DNA of 64,000 nt from Komarekiella atlantica HA4396-MV6 (GCA_019359395.1 JAHHHK010000006.1:238967-302966); one strand, 5' to 3'; counted from the stretch's first letter, positions 1-9,958 are shown. The notes: generated from the letters alone by a model not told the origin. Program-made: numbers and translations.

Positions 1-3000
1 ATCACCTGCGGGGATGAAGCGGTCAATCAGCTTACCGTTGCTATTAAAGTGATAAATCGCCGGACGGTATTCATCCACCATCCAATAGTCGCCATTTTCT
101 GTAACGACAATTCCTTCCATGTCTGCACCGAAAGGATCGTTAGCTAAAACATTATTGTTCAGGTCAACGCCAGTTTCATCAGTGTAGGCGGTATTCTGTT
201 CTCCTGTTTGTAAATTTGGCAGTCCGGTCAGCGGAGTTGTGCCATCTTCGCGAAATAGCTTGGTGCGTTTGGTAATGCTAATCTCACCCGTAGAACGATT
301 GAGTTCAAAACTAACTATTTCTGGCTGGTAATCGGGTAATGGAAATGGTCTGCCAGTCTCAGTATTATCTCCATTGGGGCCGCGATCTGGATGAGTGACA
401 AACTTGAGGTTGCCGTTGGCTGCAATTCCTTGGAAGTAAAGACCAGAGAATCCTCCCAAGAAAACATCTTGACCACTGCTAGCAGTACCTAACTTGGGTA
501 GATTTTCAAAATCATAGATAGTCAGCTTGGGCTGGGCAACAGGATTGCGAGGATCGTAACTGGTGGTGTCAATCTTTAACGGATTGGGGAATGCGTTGGC
601 AATATTTTCCCAAGGTACTAGCTTAAAGTTAGAGTTGATATTTTCCAGTTCATCTTCATCTTGAACTAACTTTGCAGGGTCATTATCACCATCTTGGGTA
701 ACAAATAAACCCTGTGGGAAATTGGGCCCTAGTGGTACGTTAACTACATCCGCACCATCCGATTCTTGCACGCTGTCAATTGCCCCATTGCTACCAACGG
801 CAAAGTTACCCAGGTATTCGTTATTACCTTCGCGGGTGTAAGCAACAAAGGTATTGTCTCCTTGACTGGATGCTAGTAGATAGCCAGTACCGTTTGCACC
901 ATAGTAGATACTCAATCCTTCGACATCGTTGACGAGATTAGTACCGCCCAAATCTTTGACGCGATCAATTAGTTTACCAGTAGTGCCACCGTCCGGTTCT
1001 GCTTGGAACTTCCAAATTCCCACATCTTCTTGTCCAATGTAGAGGAAGCCAGTTTCTTGGTCTACTACCATCCCCTCAGTTTGGGGTTCGCGTTCCTCAA
1101 TTGTGGGTATGGTAAACTCCCGCACACGTTCAGCGCCAATTTTGCCATTACCTTTGTCAATCAGTTTGAACTGAGCGACATCTCCGGTTTCTCGTCGGTT
1201 GACAAAGGCATAGTAATCATTAGAGATGGGGCTACGGTACAGAGCAACTCCGTAAGCGCTGCGTTCCGATGGGTCGTAAGGTGGCTCAAAGGGTGCTGCT
1301 TGGAAGAGAGTACCAATACTGCTATCGGTGATATCTTCTAGGTACTTACTGTCAGCGTTGGCAGTTGGGTTAATCTTGAAGATTGCTAGTTTATCATTTT
1401 CGCGATCGCTAGCTACGGCAATATCAACAGATTCATCGCCTAATTTAAAACCGTATTGCAAGTCAATATTGTTGTAGCGAATGCCACCAGGATTAACTTC
1501 TTGCAACAACTCACCAGACAAGTTATAAACCCTTAACCCGGCATTTTTCACCGCTGTCAATACCAAGCTGTCGGCTGAGTCAGTGGCATTCACATAAATA
1601 GCAGGGTCATCAGCATCAGCTCGCCCAGATGTGGGCAGTGTCTCATCGTCAAATAAATCAGGACGAGTTTCTACTGTAGGAATTGCGGTATTCACGATGT
1701 CTGCACTCAAAGTAAGAATTTGGGTAAATTGGGTTTGGCTGAAGTTGTTATCACTCACCAGCACAATGGACTGACTACCATCTGGTAGTTTGGGGCCGAA
1801 AGCCAGGCCCTCGATGTTATCTGTGCCTGTAGGCAAGTCCAACGAGTCCAGATTCAACAGCAATCGCTTCTGGGCTGGTTTAAGAGCAGCCAGTTGAGTT
1901 TCGCTGAGGCTTTCGAGTGAGTCGATGGCGCTAATGTCGGTTGCACCTTGTAAGGTAATTTCGTAAATTTTGATGGTGTTGCCTGTACCAGGAACTCCCG
2001 CAGAGAAAGAACGCTCTAACGCCAGTAAAGTACCTCGATTGTCAATTGCTAGTAAATCTACTAAGCCATTGGTGCTAAATGCATCTGTTGGATTTGGCGC
2101 AACTGCTACAGAATCGGTGACATATAGATATTCCTTCTCTGGTTGTCCCGAAAGTAAGTTGTATTGCAAAATGCGCGATCGCGTTTCAGTAGTGGTAGTA
2201 GCAACTGGCCCATCTTGGAACAGGGCGTTTTCGGTGGCGGTAAATAGGGTTTTTTGGTCGGGTGTGAGCGTGAGGCTTTCTAATGCTGCGTTATTGCGAA
2301 CACCAGATATTTGGGTATCGCCAGCGTTGATTACACCATCGCCGTTGGTATCTTCTACCACTGGTAGGTACTTGCTGGGGACAGATAATGAGCGTACTTC
2401 CTGCCCTGTAGTCAACGAAAACTCTTTAACGAAAGGATCACTAACGCGACCTGTATTAAGATTAACTTCACCCTCGGAAGAAATGAAGACTGTGCCGTTA
2501 TCAGTCAGGGCAATGCCTTCAGGGTCGAGGCTATTTAGTGCAAAGAAGTTACCACTGCTATCTTTCAGGGGTGTGACATTAGTAAAAGTTGCCCCAGTTG
2601 TGGTGATGGTAACTGGATCAGCAGTGAAGGTATAAAAACGGGCAGGGCCAAATTGCGAGCGATCGTCTGAAATAGCGTAATAGACGTTTTTGGTGGCATC
2701 GTAGGTAACACCAGATAGCCCACCCACGGGAGTTTCTACGCCATTCACCGTCCCCGCTGCACCAGCAGGAATAAAGCCTGTAGTAAAGACCGTCTGCCCC
2801 TGGAATTCTGCACTAGGAATGGTTTTACCTGCTTCAATTGCACCAACCTGTACATCTGCAAACACCAGGCGATGGTCGGAACTAGGGAAGGGGAAAGTAC
2901 CTACCAAGGGAAATGTCGGGTCGGTATTCAGGGGCCAAAATACTCCTGAGTTAGTAATTTGTTGGTCAGCGGAGGGTAGCACGTAATCTACTCGTAGGTT

Positions 3001-4041
3001 TCCCGGAGCCGTATCGCCGAAATCTGCGGTGTCAAAACTGGGATTACCCTTTTGACTAGCGTTTGCACCACCTTGTAAGTCTGCCTGTTGAGCAGCACCG
3101 GGACTGCTGGGAATGACATTAGTATTAATGCCAGGGTTCTGCAACAGTTGCCGAATGGCGTTGTCAAAACTATCACCATCTACGGGGTCTGCATTCTGGT
3201 CGCCCATAATCACAAAGCTCGACCCAGCAGCAATACCACCCTTTTTACCGCCATCATCATAGATGTAATCGCCTTTACCTGGGGTTATGTAGTCTGCCCA
3301 AAAGCGGATCTCGTCGTGGTTGCGCTTACCGTTGCGGTCTTCAGCACCATCGAAGGTGGGGGGTGTAGGATGGCTAGCGAGGACGTGAACTGTCTCGCCA
3401 TCTACCTGGATAGGAACATCCCAGTGACTCTTAGAGGAGAGGCGCAATACTTCTAGTTCGTCCGCAGAATACCAGTCATTCGGCTTGGGTGTTGTGGGGT
3501 CATCGGGAAGCAAAGCATTAGGCATATCCTTCCAAAGAAAATTTTGGAAAGTCCGTACATTCTCGGTGTCGATGGGATATTTGGACAGTAGTAACATCCC
3601 GTATTGACCAGGAAAATCCCCAAAGCCGATCGCATCATCGCCGTATCCTGGTTCGCCTGGGGTTGTAACAACTGTACCGTTGTTGTTCAAATCAAACCCA
3701 GAGGTAATACCCGTATTACTAGGAGCAATATAGATGTAGGGGTAGTCAACGGGAGTTGCACCGTTTTGGCTAATGGCAAGGTAATTTTGCTGGAAAAGTT
3801 CAACAGTTTGATTAGGATTTTCGGAATCGTAGTCGAACTCATTAATTAGTAGGACATCTGGGTTGCTGCGCTGGATGATTTCGGCAACAGCTTTTGCTTG
3901 AGCATTATTTGGGGTAGATAAATCAGTTGTCAACTGACCTTCAGCGTTGCGGTACAGGGAAGCATTGAACTGAGAAAAGCGAATTGAGTTTGTAGTTACC
4001 ATAAAATCAGCAAATAATTGCTTGTTTAAAGGAGTTTGCAT
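1..4041 (-). CDS. Secreted-type nuclease/phytase fusion, 3' end outside window
   Basis: This open frame of 1347 codons has no stop before the left edge, so the C-terminus is missing. Domains in order are an endonuclease/exonuclease/phosphatase fold (about residues 15-395, with GDQNADP near 280, DYVLP near 355 and SSDHRLVFAD near 387), an 'esterase-like activity of phytase' domain (GGLSGVTYD near 440, DPEGIALT near 500), a beta-propeller phytase (DADDPAIYVN near 807, EGLSIYYG near 1050), and the start of a second esterase-like domain (GGFSGLYF, HPDRGPNGD, DMEGIVV). The likely role is release of phosphate from nucleic acids and phytate outside the cell. No classical signal peptide is seen at the ATG. 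The gene lies 58 bases after the nuclease gene on the same strand, probably one operon. Residue numbers are approximate. Confidence 0.85.
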   Translation of the reverse strand, partial: MQTPLNKQLFADFMVTTNSIRFSQFNASLYRNAEGQLTTDLSTPNNAQAKAVAEIIQRSNPDVLLINEFDYDSENPNQTVELFQQNYLAISQNGATPVDYPYIYIAPSNTGITSGFDLNNNGTVVTTPGEPGYGDDAIGFGDFPGQYGMLLLSKYPIDTENVRTFQNFLWKDMPNALLPDDPTTPKPNDWYSADELEVLRLSSKSHWDVPIQVDGETVHVLASHPTPPTFDGAEDRNGKRNHDEIRFWADYITPGKGDYIYDDGGKKGGIAAGSSFVIMGDQNADPVDGDSFDNAIRQLLQNPGINTNVIPSSPGAAQQADLQGGANASQKGNPSFDTADFGDTAPGNLRVDYVLPSADQQITNSGVFWPLNTDPTFPLVGTFPFPSSDHRLVFADVQVGAIEAGKTIPSAEFQGQTVFTTGFIPAGAAGTVNGVETPVGGLSGVTYDATKNVYYAISDDRSQFGPARFYTFTADPVTITTTGATFTNVTPLKDSSGNFFALNSLDPEGIALTDNGTVFISSEGEVNLNTGRVSDPFVKEFSLTTGQEVRSLSVPSKYLPVVEDTNGDGVINAGDTQISGVRNNAALESLTLTPDQKTLFTATENALFQDGPVATTTTETRSRILQYNLLSGQPEKEYLYVTDSVAVAPNPTDAFSTNGLVDLLAIDNRGTLLALERSFSAGVPGTGNTIKIYEITLQGATDISAIDSLESLSETQLAALKPAQKRLLLNLDSLDLPTGTDNIEGLAFGPKLPDGSQSIVLVSDNNFSQTQFTQILTLSADIVNTAIPTVETRPDLFDDETLPTSGRADADDPAIYVNATDSADSLVLTAVKNAGLRVYNLSGELLQEVNPGGIRYNNIDLQYGFKLGDESVDIAVASDRENDKLAIFKINPTANADSKYLEDITDSSIGTLFQAAPFEPPYDPSERSAYGVALYRSPISNDYYAFVNRRETGDVAQFKLIDKGNGKIGAERVREFTIPTIEEREPQTEGMVVDQETGFLYIGQEDVGIWKFQAEPDGGTTGKLIDRVKDLGGTNLVNDVEGLSIYYGANGTGYLLASSQGDNTFVAYTREGNNEYLGNFAVGSNGAIDSVQESDGADVVNVPLGPNFPQGLFVTQDGDNDPAKLVQDEDELENINSNFKLVPWENIANAFPNPLKIDTTSYDPRNPVAQPKLTIYDFENLPKLGTASSGQDVFLGGFSGLYFQGIAANGNLKFVTHPDRGPNGDNTETGRPFPLPDYQPEIVSFELNRSTGEISITKRTKLFREDGTTPLTGLPNLQTGEQNTAYTDETGVDLNNNVLANDPFGADMEGIVVTENGDYWMVDEYRPAIYHFNSNGKLIDRFIPAGD

Positions 4042-4099
4042 ATTTGTTTTAGATGAAATGCATCCACAACCGCGATTGCATCACAGTTGTGGACACAAT

Positions 4100-7000
4100 C
4101 TAAAACACGAAGTTGTAGAAGTTATTCATCGCCGCTGGGGTAACGTTGTCTATATACAAGAAGGGTTGATAAGCAGCCGAACCAAGTAAACCATCGCGGT
4201 CAATTTGGAGAACTGTATTTTTCGCTGTCCTTCCTTGTACCAGACGCACATAGCCATCAGCGATCGCATCACTGCCGTTATAACCACCAGAAACAAGGCT
4301 ATCGAGTAGCTTAGTCAAAACGATTTTGTCGCTACCCACTTTAAAGTCGATGATGTAATTACCTGTATCTTTGATGCTGTTGTAGACAAATTGGTCGTTG
4401 CCTTTATCACCTGCGATCGCTTTTATCCCAGGGCTACCGACAATCACATCATCGCCCCTAGTGCCAATTACAACTTTGCGCCCAGGTGGTGGAGTGATGA
4501 CTTTATCCACACTAAACAAGTTCAGCCCCACCAGCACCGGATCGTGGTCAGAGGAACGGAAGGCGTCAGCATTGTATAAACTATCTTGCTGTCCTGCTGA
4601 TTTGAACTCAGTGTTGTAATCAAGAACGTTGGGTTCATCGGCATTGATGTGCCATTTAGCACCGCCAGTAACTTGTGCTCCTAAACTGCCATTGGCTAGC
4701 GCATAGTCAAGAGTACCCCACTGCCCATCAAAGACATAAGAGTAGCTGTCATAAGAAAATTGGTTGTTATATCCTGCACTTGCCAAAGTAGTAATTGGAT
4801 CTTCCTTGGCGTAAGCGTTGAGATCACCAACAACTAGATAGTCAGGGTCATTAGTACCTGTAGGTTTAGTTGCTAACCAAGTTGCTAGGTCTTGAGCCGC
4901 ACGAGTACGCGTACCATTAGACAAACCTTGACCATCGCCAGCGTCAGCATCACCAACACCCCCAGAACTCGAACCTTTGGACTTGAAGTGATTGACAACT
5001 AGTGTAAAGTTTTCTTGATTTGAGTTCTGCCGAAAGGTCTGTGCTAGAGGTTTGCGTCCAGTTAAGTCAAATGCACCTTGACCATATCCATCAGGCGTTG
5101 TTGCTGCCGCACCGACTGGAGTAACTTGACCGGGTTTGTAGATGATTCCCACTGCAATTTGGTCAGTTCCCAAACTTGTGCCGGGATTGATAAAGGCATA
5201 AGTACCAGCACCGGAAATTGCATTCAATCCGTTAACAAGATCCGCAATGGCACTGTTAGCGCCGTAGCCATCGTTTTCTATCTCGATTAATCCTAGGACA
5301 TCTGCCCCGGAGCCAATAACGGCTTGAATAATCTTGTCGCGCTGACGGTTAAACTCAGTCAGGTTATCAGCTCCTCTGGGAGTGGGGAAGCCACCACCTG
5401 TACCGTTACCGTTGAAGTAGTTAAGAACGTTGAAGCTAGCAACCTGAAGCGTACCCCCGACATTTGGCGGTGTTGTCGGGCGAGGATTAGCAGGTGTAAA
5501 GTTTTGTCCGGTGGAGGTTTGAACGCGATACCCTTCAAAACGTTGGTCTAAAATACCATTGATGCTAGCGATCGTGTCACCACCACGCAATGTATTTTCA
5601 GCACTCAGAGGAATCCCGCCACGCGCATGAATGATTGGGTCGGGGTTTTGAGTGCCTCTACCGTCATCTAAGATGATCCGCCGCTGAGCAATCTCATTTA
5701 AGTAGGCAGAGTATCCACTGACACTTGGCGCATTAAATTGGGTGTACTGGTCAAGTCTGCCATCAGTACCGGGTTGGTTGCTGGCATCAGTTGCCGAGAG
5801 AACGACTTGCCCAAATCGACCAAGCTGGAAATGCTCGGTTACAGTCAGGTTTCCAGTTGCCGCACTGACGTTGACCAGCATACCTTCGTAGCGCTCTAAG
5901 TCTGTCACGCTAGTTACAGGCAACTTGATATTAGTAACGGTAGGCAGAGTGCTAGCGCCCAGGTTGACGACACTTGTAACACTAGAAAGTTGCGTCAGGC
6001 TGCTGTTGACACCACCACTGCTAGTGGTGAATTCGCCAACCGTTCCACTTACCCGGACTTGATCGCCAACATTACCAGAGAATAGGCCTGTTGGATCAAA
6101 AACAAAAATAGCTTCTGAGGTTGTGGAGTCACTATCGGCATCTGTATTCTCTTCCTGTACATAGAAACCGTTCAGTTGAGAAGAACCACTAAAAGCAGCA
6201 ACGACAACCCCCTCAATTGTCCGATTACCAGCAAAGGCGGGGTTAAAGGTTGCACCACTACCCTGAATCTCGTGAATCTTAGTAATTGAAACAGCTACAT
6301 CATTGTCAGCAATTGTTGCGGTTACAGAAGCGATCGCAACATTATTATAGTTAGCATCGCTACTGGTTGCTGTATGGCTGATAGTGCTGGAGTGTGTACC
6401 TTCTGTTACCGGATCATCGACTGCACTGACTGTTACCGTTTGCGCTACATCCCAGTTAGCAGCAGTAAAGGTAAGTGTAGTTGCACTGGTTGTGCTTTGA
6501 GAATCCGGGTTAATGGCAATAGTAACGTTTGCTGTTGGTTGACTATTCAGTACTATTGTGTAGGTATCTGTTGCACCACCTTCAGTGATGTTAGTGCTGC
6601 CACCAGATTCGGTGATGGTGACACCAGCAGGAAGAACAGCATTAGCTGTGCCTGGTGTTGGAGTTAGTGCTTGGTAGCTGCTAGTGTTGCGCGCACCCCC
6701 TGCACCATTTGGAACCCGTTGGAGTGAATCATTAGCGCTGCCATTTGCACCACTGTTTTCATCTACTTGAGGCTGAGACGGATTGAGTAGGGCAAGCAAA
6801 CCGGGGTCATCGGCGTCATTTGTGTCGTAGGCGATCGCATCAATTAAATTAGTTGTGGTGATCGGTGTATTATTTGGGAAATCAGTAGCATTAGCCGTGT
6901 AGAGTGCAACTGCATCCGCCCCGTTTTGCAGAGTATTGCCAGGAAAGATTAAATCTACACTCGGTACACCTGCATTCCCAAGCACAAAGTAACCATTAGC

Positions 7001-7174
7001 ATCAGTGCTGTAGCCATCCAAGTCAAAGGCGGCATAAGATAGGTCGTTGCTACCGTTGTAGAAAACAACTACTAATCCGCTGAGGTCTGTATTGCCTGCG
7101 CCACCATCATAAAGCTCGACAAACTCCGCTACATCAGTGCTAGGAGTATCCGAGTCAATTTCGTTAATGATCAC
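4100..7174 (-). CDS. ExeM/NucH-like extracellular nuclease with lamin-tail domain
   Basis: A 1024-residue protein. It begins with a lamin-tail domain (IINEIDSD, EFVELYDG; residues 1-180), then a Calx-beta-like repeat (about 185-292), an OB-like region of the ExeM/NucH type (about 300-570; GNRTIEGVVVA), an endonuclease/exonuclease/phosphatase domain (about 575-905; VASFNVLNYF, LIEIENDG, NHFKSKG, VVGDLNAY, SSDHDPVLVG), and an RTX-like C-terminus (GTRGDDVIVGSPG, then a DFKVGSDKIVL motif). The C-terminus suggests type I secretion, and no Sec signal is visible. The start is GTG, with AGAGGA about ten bases upstream; a stop codon lies just upstream in frame. It is probably a metal-dependent extracellular DNase/phosphodiesterase co-transcribed with the phytase fusion downstream. 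The nuclease class is firm; the substrate is inferred. Confidence 0.88.
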   Translation of the reverse strand: MIINEIDSDTPSTDVAEFVELYDGGAGNTDLSGLVVVFYNGSNDLSYAAFDLDGYSTDANGYFVLGNAGVPSVDLIFPGNTLQNGADAVALYTANATDFPNNTPITTTNLIDAIAYDTNDADDPGLLALLNPSQPQVDENSGANGSANDSLQRVPNGAGGARNTSSYQALTPTPGTANAVLPAGVTITESGGSTNITEGGATDTYTIVLNSQPTANVTIAINPDSQSTTSATTLTFTAANWDVAQTVTVSAVDDPVTEGTHSSTISHTATSSDANYNNVAIASVTATIADNDVAVSITKIHEIQGSGATFNPAFAGNRTIEGVVVAAFSGSSQLNGFYVQEENTDADSDSTTSEAIFVFDPTGLFSGNVGDQVRVSGTVGEFTTSSGGVNSSLTQLSSVTSVVNLGASTLPTVTNIKLPVTSVTDLERYEGMLVNVSAATGNLTVTEHFQLGRFGQVVLSATDASNQPGTDGRLDQYTQFNAPSVSGYSAYLNEIAQRRIILDDGRGTQNPDPIIHARGGIPLSAENTLRGGDTIASINGILDQRFEGYRVQTSTGQNFTPANPRPTTPPNVGGTLQVASFNVLNYFNGNGTGGGFPTPRGADNLTEFNRQRDKIIQAVIGSGADVLGLIEIENDGYGANSAIADLVNGLNAISGAGTYAFINPGTSLGTDQIAVGIIYKPGQVTPVGAAATTPDGYGQGAFDLTGRKPLAQTFRQNSNQENFTLVVNHFKSKGSSSGGVGDADAGDGQGLSNGTRTRAAQDLATWLATKPTGTNDPDYLVVGDLNAYAKEDPITTLASAGYNNQFSYDSYSYVFDGQWGTLDYALANGSLGAQVTGGAKWHINADEPNVLDYNTEFKSAGQQDSLYNADAFRSSDHDPVLVGLNLFSVDKVITPPPGRKVVIGTRGDDVIVGSPGIKAIAGDKGNDQFVYNSIKDTGNYIIDFKVGSDKIVLTKLLDSLVSGGYNGSDAIADGYVRLVQGRTAKNTVLQIDRDGLLGSAAYQPFLYIDNVTPAAMNNFYNFVF

Positions 7175-7583
7175 AATATCAATCCTCTTGTGTCAAAGCC
7201 ATAAATAACGTCTCCTTGATCCTCTGGGAATCAAGTTATCCCCAGAACCAAGGACTAAAGTATTAGTTAATACTTTACTGAACTAGTATTAGTTCGCAGA
7301 AAATAAATGCAAAGATATACTTCGCATTTGACGCTGATGCCTTTGCGATCGCAATATCAGCATGGCAAATTCAGGAATGTAGAAGAATACAGCTACATTC
7401 CTAATTAGTATCAATTCCTATTCAGCCCCCTCAAACTATCCCAGTAACATTAAGAAACTGCTAGCGAAAGGTTAAAACAACAGATAATTGAGAGTTAATA
7501 ACTTACATTCTCGTTGTTATGCAAGATACTCTCTGGGAAACCCTAATTATAAGTACCTAAGACATAAATCAACGCAGTAGTGT
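7175..7583. other. Intergenic region upstream of the nuclease operon
   Basis: No gene is seen in these 409 bases. It should hold the promoter of the leftward nuclease/phytase operon. A set of imperfect TTAAC-type direct repeats at 7469-7498 resembles a cyanobacterial Pho box, but the match is weak. An inverted repeat (agtattagttaatact) lies near 7260. Confidence 0.4.
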
Positions 7584-8017
7584 ATGACAATAACAGTCAA
7601 ACTCCCTAGCTACCAGATTTATGAACAAATCCATGTAGGAGATAAAACCCTTGTCTACCGGGGAGTCAGAAAACAAGAGCGATCGCTCCCTTTAAACTTG
7701 CACAACGAGATATATGCGATCGCCATACAATTATTACTTAATGATAGTTGGCTGCAACAGTATAAATTAACTTTTAAAATTTACAAATAATTTGCAGAGG
7801 TTGAGTATTTAAACGGTAATTTTGCCCATTCAGATATAGTTATTTAACAAGCATTAGCACCTTTCTTTACAACTAAAACCGTTGGTCAAGGCACAGATTT
7901 AGGATTATCCATCATTACCAAATCATCGTAGATAAGCATCGGGTGCAGTTAGAGTGTCAATCAACACCAGGTGAAGGAGCAGATATCATCACACCACCAA
8001 TACGACATCGTTGTTGA
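7584..8017 (+). pseudogene. Remnant of multisensor Ser/Thr kinase-histidine kinase
   Basis: The first 68 codons (MTITVKLPSYQIYEQIHVG, DKTLVYRGVRKQ) match the N-terminal start of the large cyanobacterial hybrid kinases that open with a protein-kinase domain. A stop follows at 7790. From about 7848 the frame APFFTTKTVGQGTDLGLSI, then after a one-base shift IVDKHRVQLECQSTPGEGAD, is the end of a histidine-kinase ATPase domain (the G2 box is recognisable as GTDLGLSI). The several kilobases that normally separate the two ends are missing. This is an internally deleted, frameshifted pseudogene. The recognised 5' and 3' pieces are in the same orientation and order as in the intact family. Confidence 0.7.
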
Positions 8018-8100
8018 CCTACCCAACGCTAAGTCAAATAAAAAATACTTAGTACTTACAGCAATCCTAAATGATTTGTAAACTTCTTTGCTTCTTCTGT

Positions 8101-8185
8101 TGGCACTCTTCTCTACGAGACCAAGGCATTGGCGGAAGTCTCTGTCTACGACACCAAGGCGAACGTAGAGAAGGCAACTTGGCGG
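8101..8185. repeat. Dispersed Nostoc-type repeat with internal direct repeat
   Basis: It contains ctctacgagaccaaggc and, 36 bases on, a near copy (ctacgacaccaaggc), plus gaacgtagagaaggc. The same words recur at 14228, 25098, 29883, 50965 and 51553. It lies in a gene-free stretch between the kinase remnant and the hydrolase gene. Confidence 0.6.
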
Positions 8186-8312
8186 TTCATTATTACGATT
8201 ATCAAATTCAAAAATCTAATAAGTAAGTAGGTATAATTAAACATTGGCATTGGAAAAAGATTTTAATAAGTTTTACCAAAAATAAATATACAAATTGTAT
8301 GCACAACAGCTT

Positions 8313-9341
8313 ATGACAAGTAACGAAACAACAGTTGACTTTCAGAAAACAACAGAATTCCTCAAGCAAGTTCATCAATCAGAATCCGAACTTCCGCTTA
8401 AGAATAAAGCCTGTAGTTCCAAATTCTTTCTTTATCCTCACTCCACGCCAAAAGTTTGTCTGTTCTTGCATGGGTTCACAGCAGGCCCCTACCAGTTTGA
8501 GCCGCTTGGCAAAGCCTTCTTCAACAGAGGATACAACGTTATTGTTCCTTTACAACCCGGTCATGGACGCGCAGGTAACTGGAAGCGCCAAAATCCTCCA
8601 CCACTTCCAACAGACATTCAGACTTATCAACAATTTGTGCTGAAGTGGCTAGAGATTGCAAAAACGCTAGGTCAACAAGTCGTAGTTGGTGGATTATCAA
8701 CGGGTGGAACCTTAGCAGCCTGGTTAGCTTTAGAGCATCCCCAGCAGATTAATCGCGCTTTATTGTTCACGCCTTATTTGGGTACTCGTTATTTATTATT
8801 TGATTGGCTCATCAAAATCCTGCCGATTTACTTTGAATGGTTTAACAAAGACGCATCTGGTAATTTTGGCTATAAAGGTTTTCAAATTCCAGCATTACGG
8901 ATATTTTTAGAATTAGGAGAAAATGTTTTAGAACAGGCTCAAACTCGCGTTTCTGCTCCTGTATTAATGGTATGTAGCGAAGCTGATCAGGTTGTTAACC
9001 GCTCTAAACAACAGAATTTTTTCAAAAGGGTACTCAAACAGCAAACAAAATCCTGGTACTACTGCTTTGATGATTCGCTTCACATAGAACACCGGATGAT
9101 GACAAAACTGGAAGACAACGATTATGAAGAACTGGTGATTATCCTTGGTAAAGCTTTTGTTGATAGTGATTTAACTTGGGTACAGTTTCAACAAATGGCG
9201 ACTCGCATAGCGCAAGGAGAAACCTATGAGCAGATTAAGCCAAAATTGAACCTTGATGGCCAAGCTTGTGAACAGCTATATGCAATGATGACTCAATATT
9301 TTGGTTGTGATCATCTTGAATGCATTAATCCATCTAAGTAA
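8313..9341 (+). CDS. Alpha/beta hydrolase family protein
   Basis: A 342-residue protein from the ATG at 8313. A TTG at 8295 would add six residues; neither start has a clear ribosome binding site. The hydrolase signatures are an oxyanion-type segment LFLHGFTAGP, the nucleophile elbow GGLSTGG, an acid in VCSEADQVV and a late His in SLHIEHRM. This resembles carboxylesterase/monoglyceride-lipase-like serine hydrolases with a lid (FDWLIKILPIYFEWF). A C-terminal extension of about 70 residues follows the hydrolase core. No signal peptide is seen, so it is probably cytoplasmic or membrane-peripheral. It stands alone, and its stop lies eleven bases from the end of the convergent small exported protein gene. 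The substrate is unknown. Confidence 0.82.
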   Translation: MTSNETTVDFQKTTEFLKQVHQSESELPLKNKACSSKFFLYPHSTPKVCLFLHGFTAGPYQFEPLGKAFFNRGYNVIVPLQPGHGRAGNWKRQNPPPLPTDIQTYQQFVLKWLEIAKTLGQQVVVGGLSTGGTLAAWLALEHPQQINRALLFTPYLGTRYLLFDWLIKILPIYFEWFNKDASGNFGYKGFQIPALRIFLELGENVLEQAQTRVSAPVLMVCSEADQVVNRSKQQNFFKRVLKQQTKSWYYCFDDSLHIEHRMMTKLEDNDYEELVIILGKAFVDSDLTWVQFQQMATRIAQGETYEQIKPKLNLDGQACEQLYAMMTQYFGCDHLECINPSK

Positions 9342-9352
9342 ACAGTCAGAAG

Positions 9353-9775
9353 TCATCTCTGGTTTTGCTGATACTTTTGAACAAAATCCATCAGACTTGC
9401 TCTCTTGTCTGTACACATCGTATCAATCGCGGCTGCGGCAACACCCAGAGTATAAGCATTTTCGTTTCTTAGTCGTTGAGGGTCATTTTCATACAGCAGT
9501 CCATGCCTCTCTAGTTCACTTGTGAGGTATTCCTCTGTAGAATAGGCAGTCAGCATACTGCACAATGCTTTTCCGTCATACCTGCGCTGACTGTCACTAG
9601 TTCTGAAGTACTTGCCAGCATCAGCAGCGATATTTGGCAGTGAAAAAAACTTCTCTAATGCGATTTCATACCTAATATATTGAATTTCCGTTGGGTAAAC
9701 AGGGTAAGGCGTAGCAGCTAGAACACTTGAGGCTTGAGTTACCAACACTAAGGCGGCAGAGATAGTTTTAAACAT
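9353..9775 (-). CDS. Small exported protein of unknown function
   Basis: A 140-residue protein with an N-terminal signal peptide (MFKTISAALVLVTQASSVLA, cleavage probably after VLAA). The mature part is helical and mixed in charge. Two cysteines (ALCSML and DTMCTDKR) could form a disulfide, which fits an extracytoplasmic location. I do not recognise the family with certainty. The two-cysteine helical layout is reminiscent of DUF732-like small exported proteins. It is a single gene, convergent with the hydrolase. Confidence 0.6.
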   Translation of the reverse strand: MFKTISAALVLVTQASSVLAATPYPVYPTEIQYIRYEIALEKFFSLPNIAADAGKYFRTSDSQRRYDGKALCSMLTAYSTEEYLTSELERHGLLYENDPQRLRNENAYTLGVAAAAIDTMCTDKRASLMDFVQKYQQNQR

Positions 9776-9907
9776 AAATAAATTTTGCTCTGTGATTTAG
9801 CTCATTATTCACGTCTCCACTGTCTAAATAACTACATTTTTCAAATATTTATTACTGAGTAAGTATTGTGTGAAGTCTCAGCATATACCGCAAATTTTTG
9901 TGATCAT

Positions 9908-9938
9908 AAAAGCGTTGTGCTGCAAACACAACGCTTTT
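9908..9938 (-). terminator. Hairpin terminator after the DUF6887-like gene
   Basis: A perfect inverted repeat, aaaagcgttgtg and cacaacgctttt, with a seven-base loop. It sits 20 bases after the stop of the small gene at 9959-10150 and ends in a short T-run on the minus strand. Confidence 0.75.
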
Positions 9939-9958
9939 GAAAATATGATTATGGCTGG

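Noticed and set aside
1970..2635. Long plus-strand frame of 221 codons
   Set aside because: It lies antisense within the nuclease/phytase gene, whose motifs are clear on the minus strand; composition is that of an out-of-frame shadow.
7584..7790. 68-codon frame as an intact small protein
   Set aside because: It is the N-terminus of a much larger kinase whose C-terminal end follows out of frame, so it is treated as a pseudogene.
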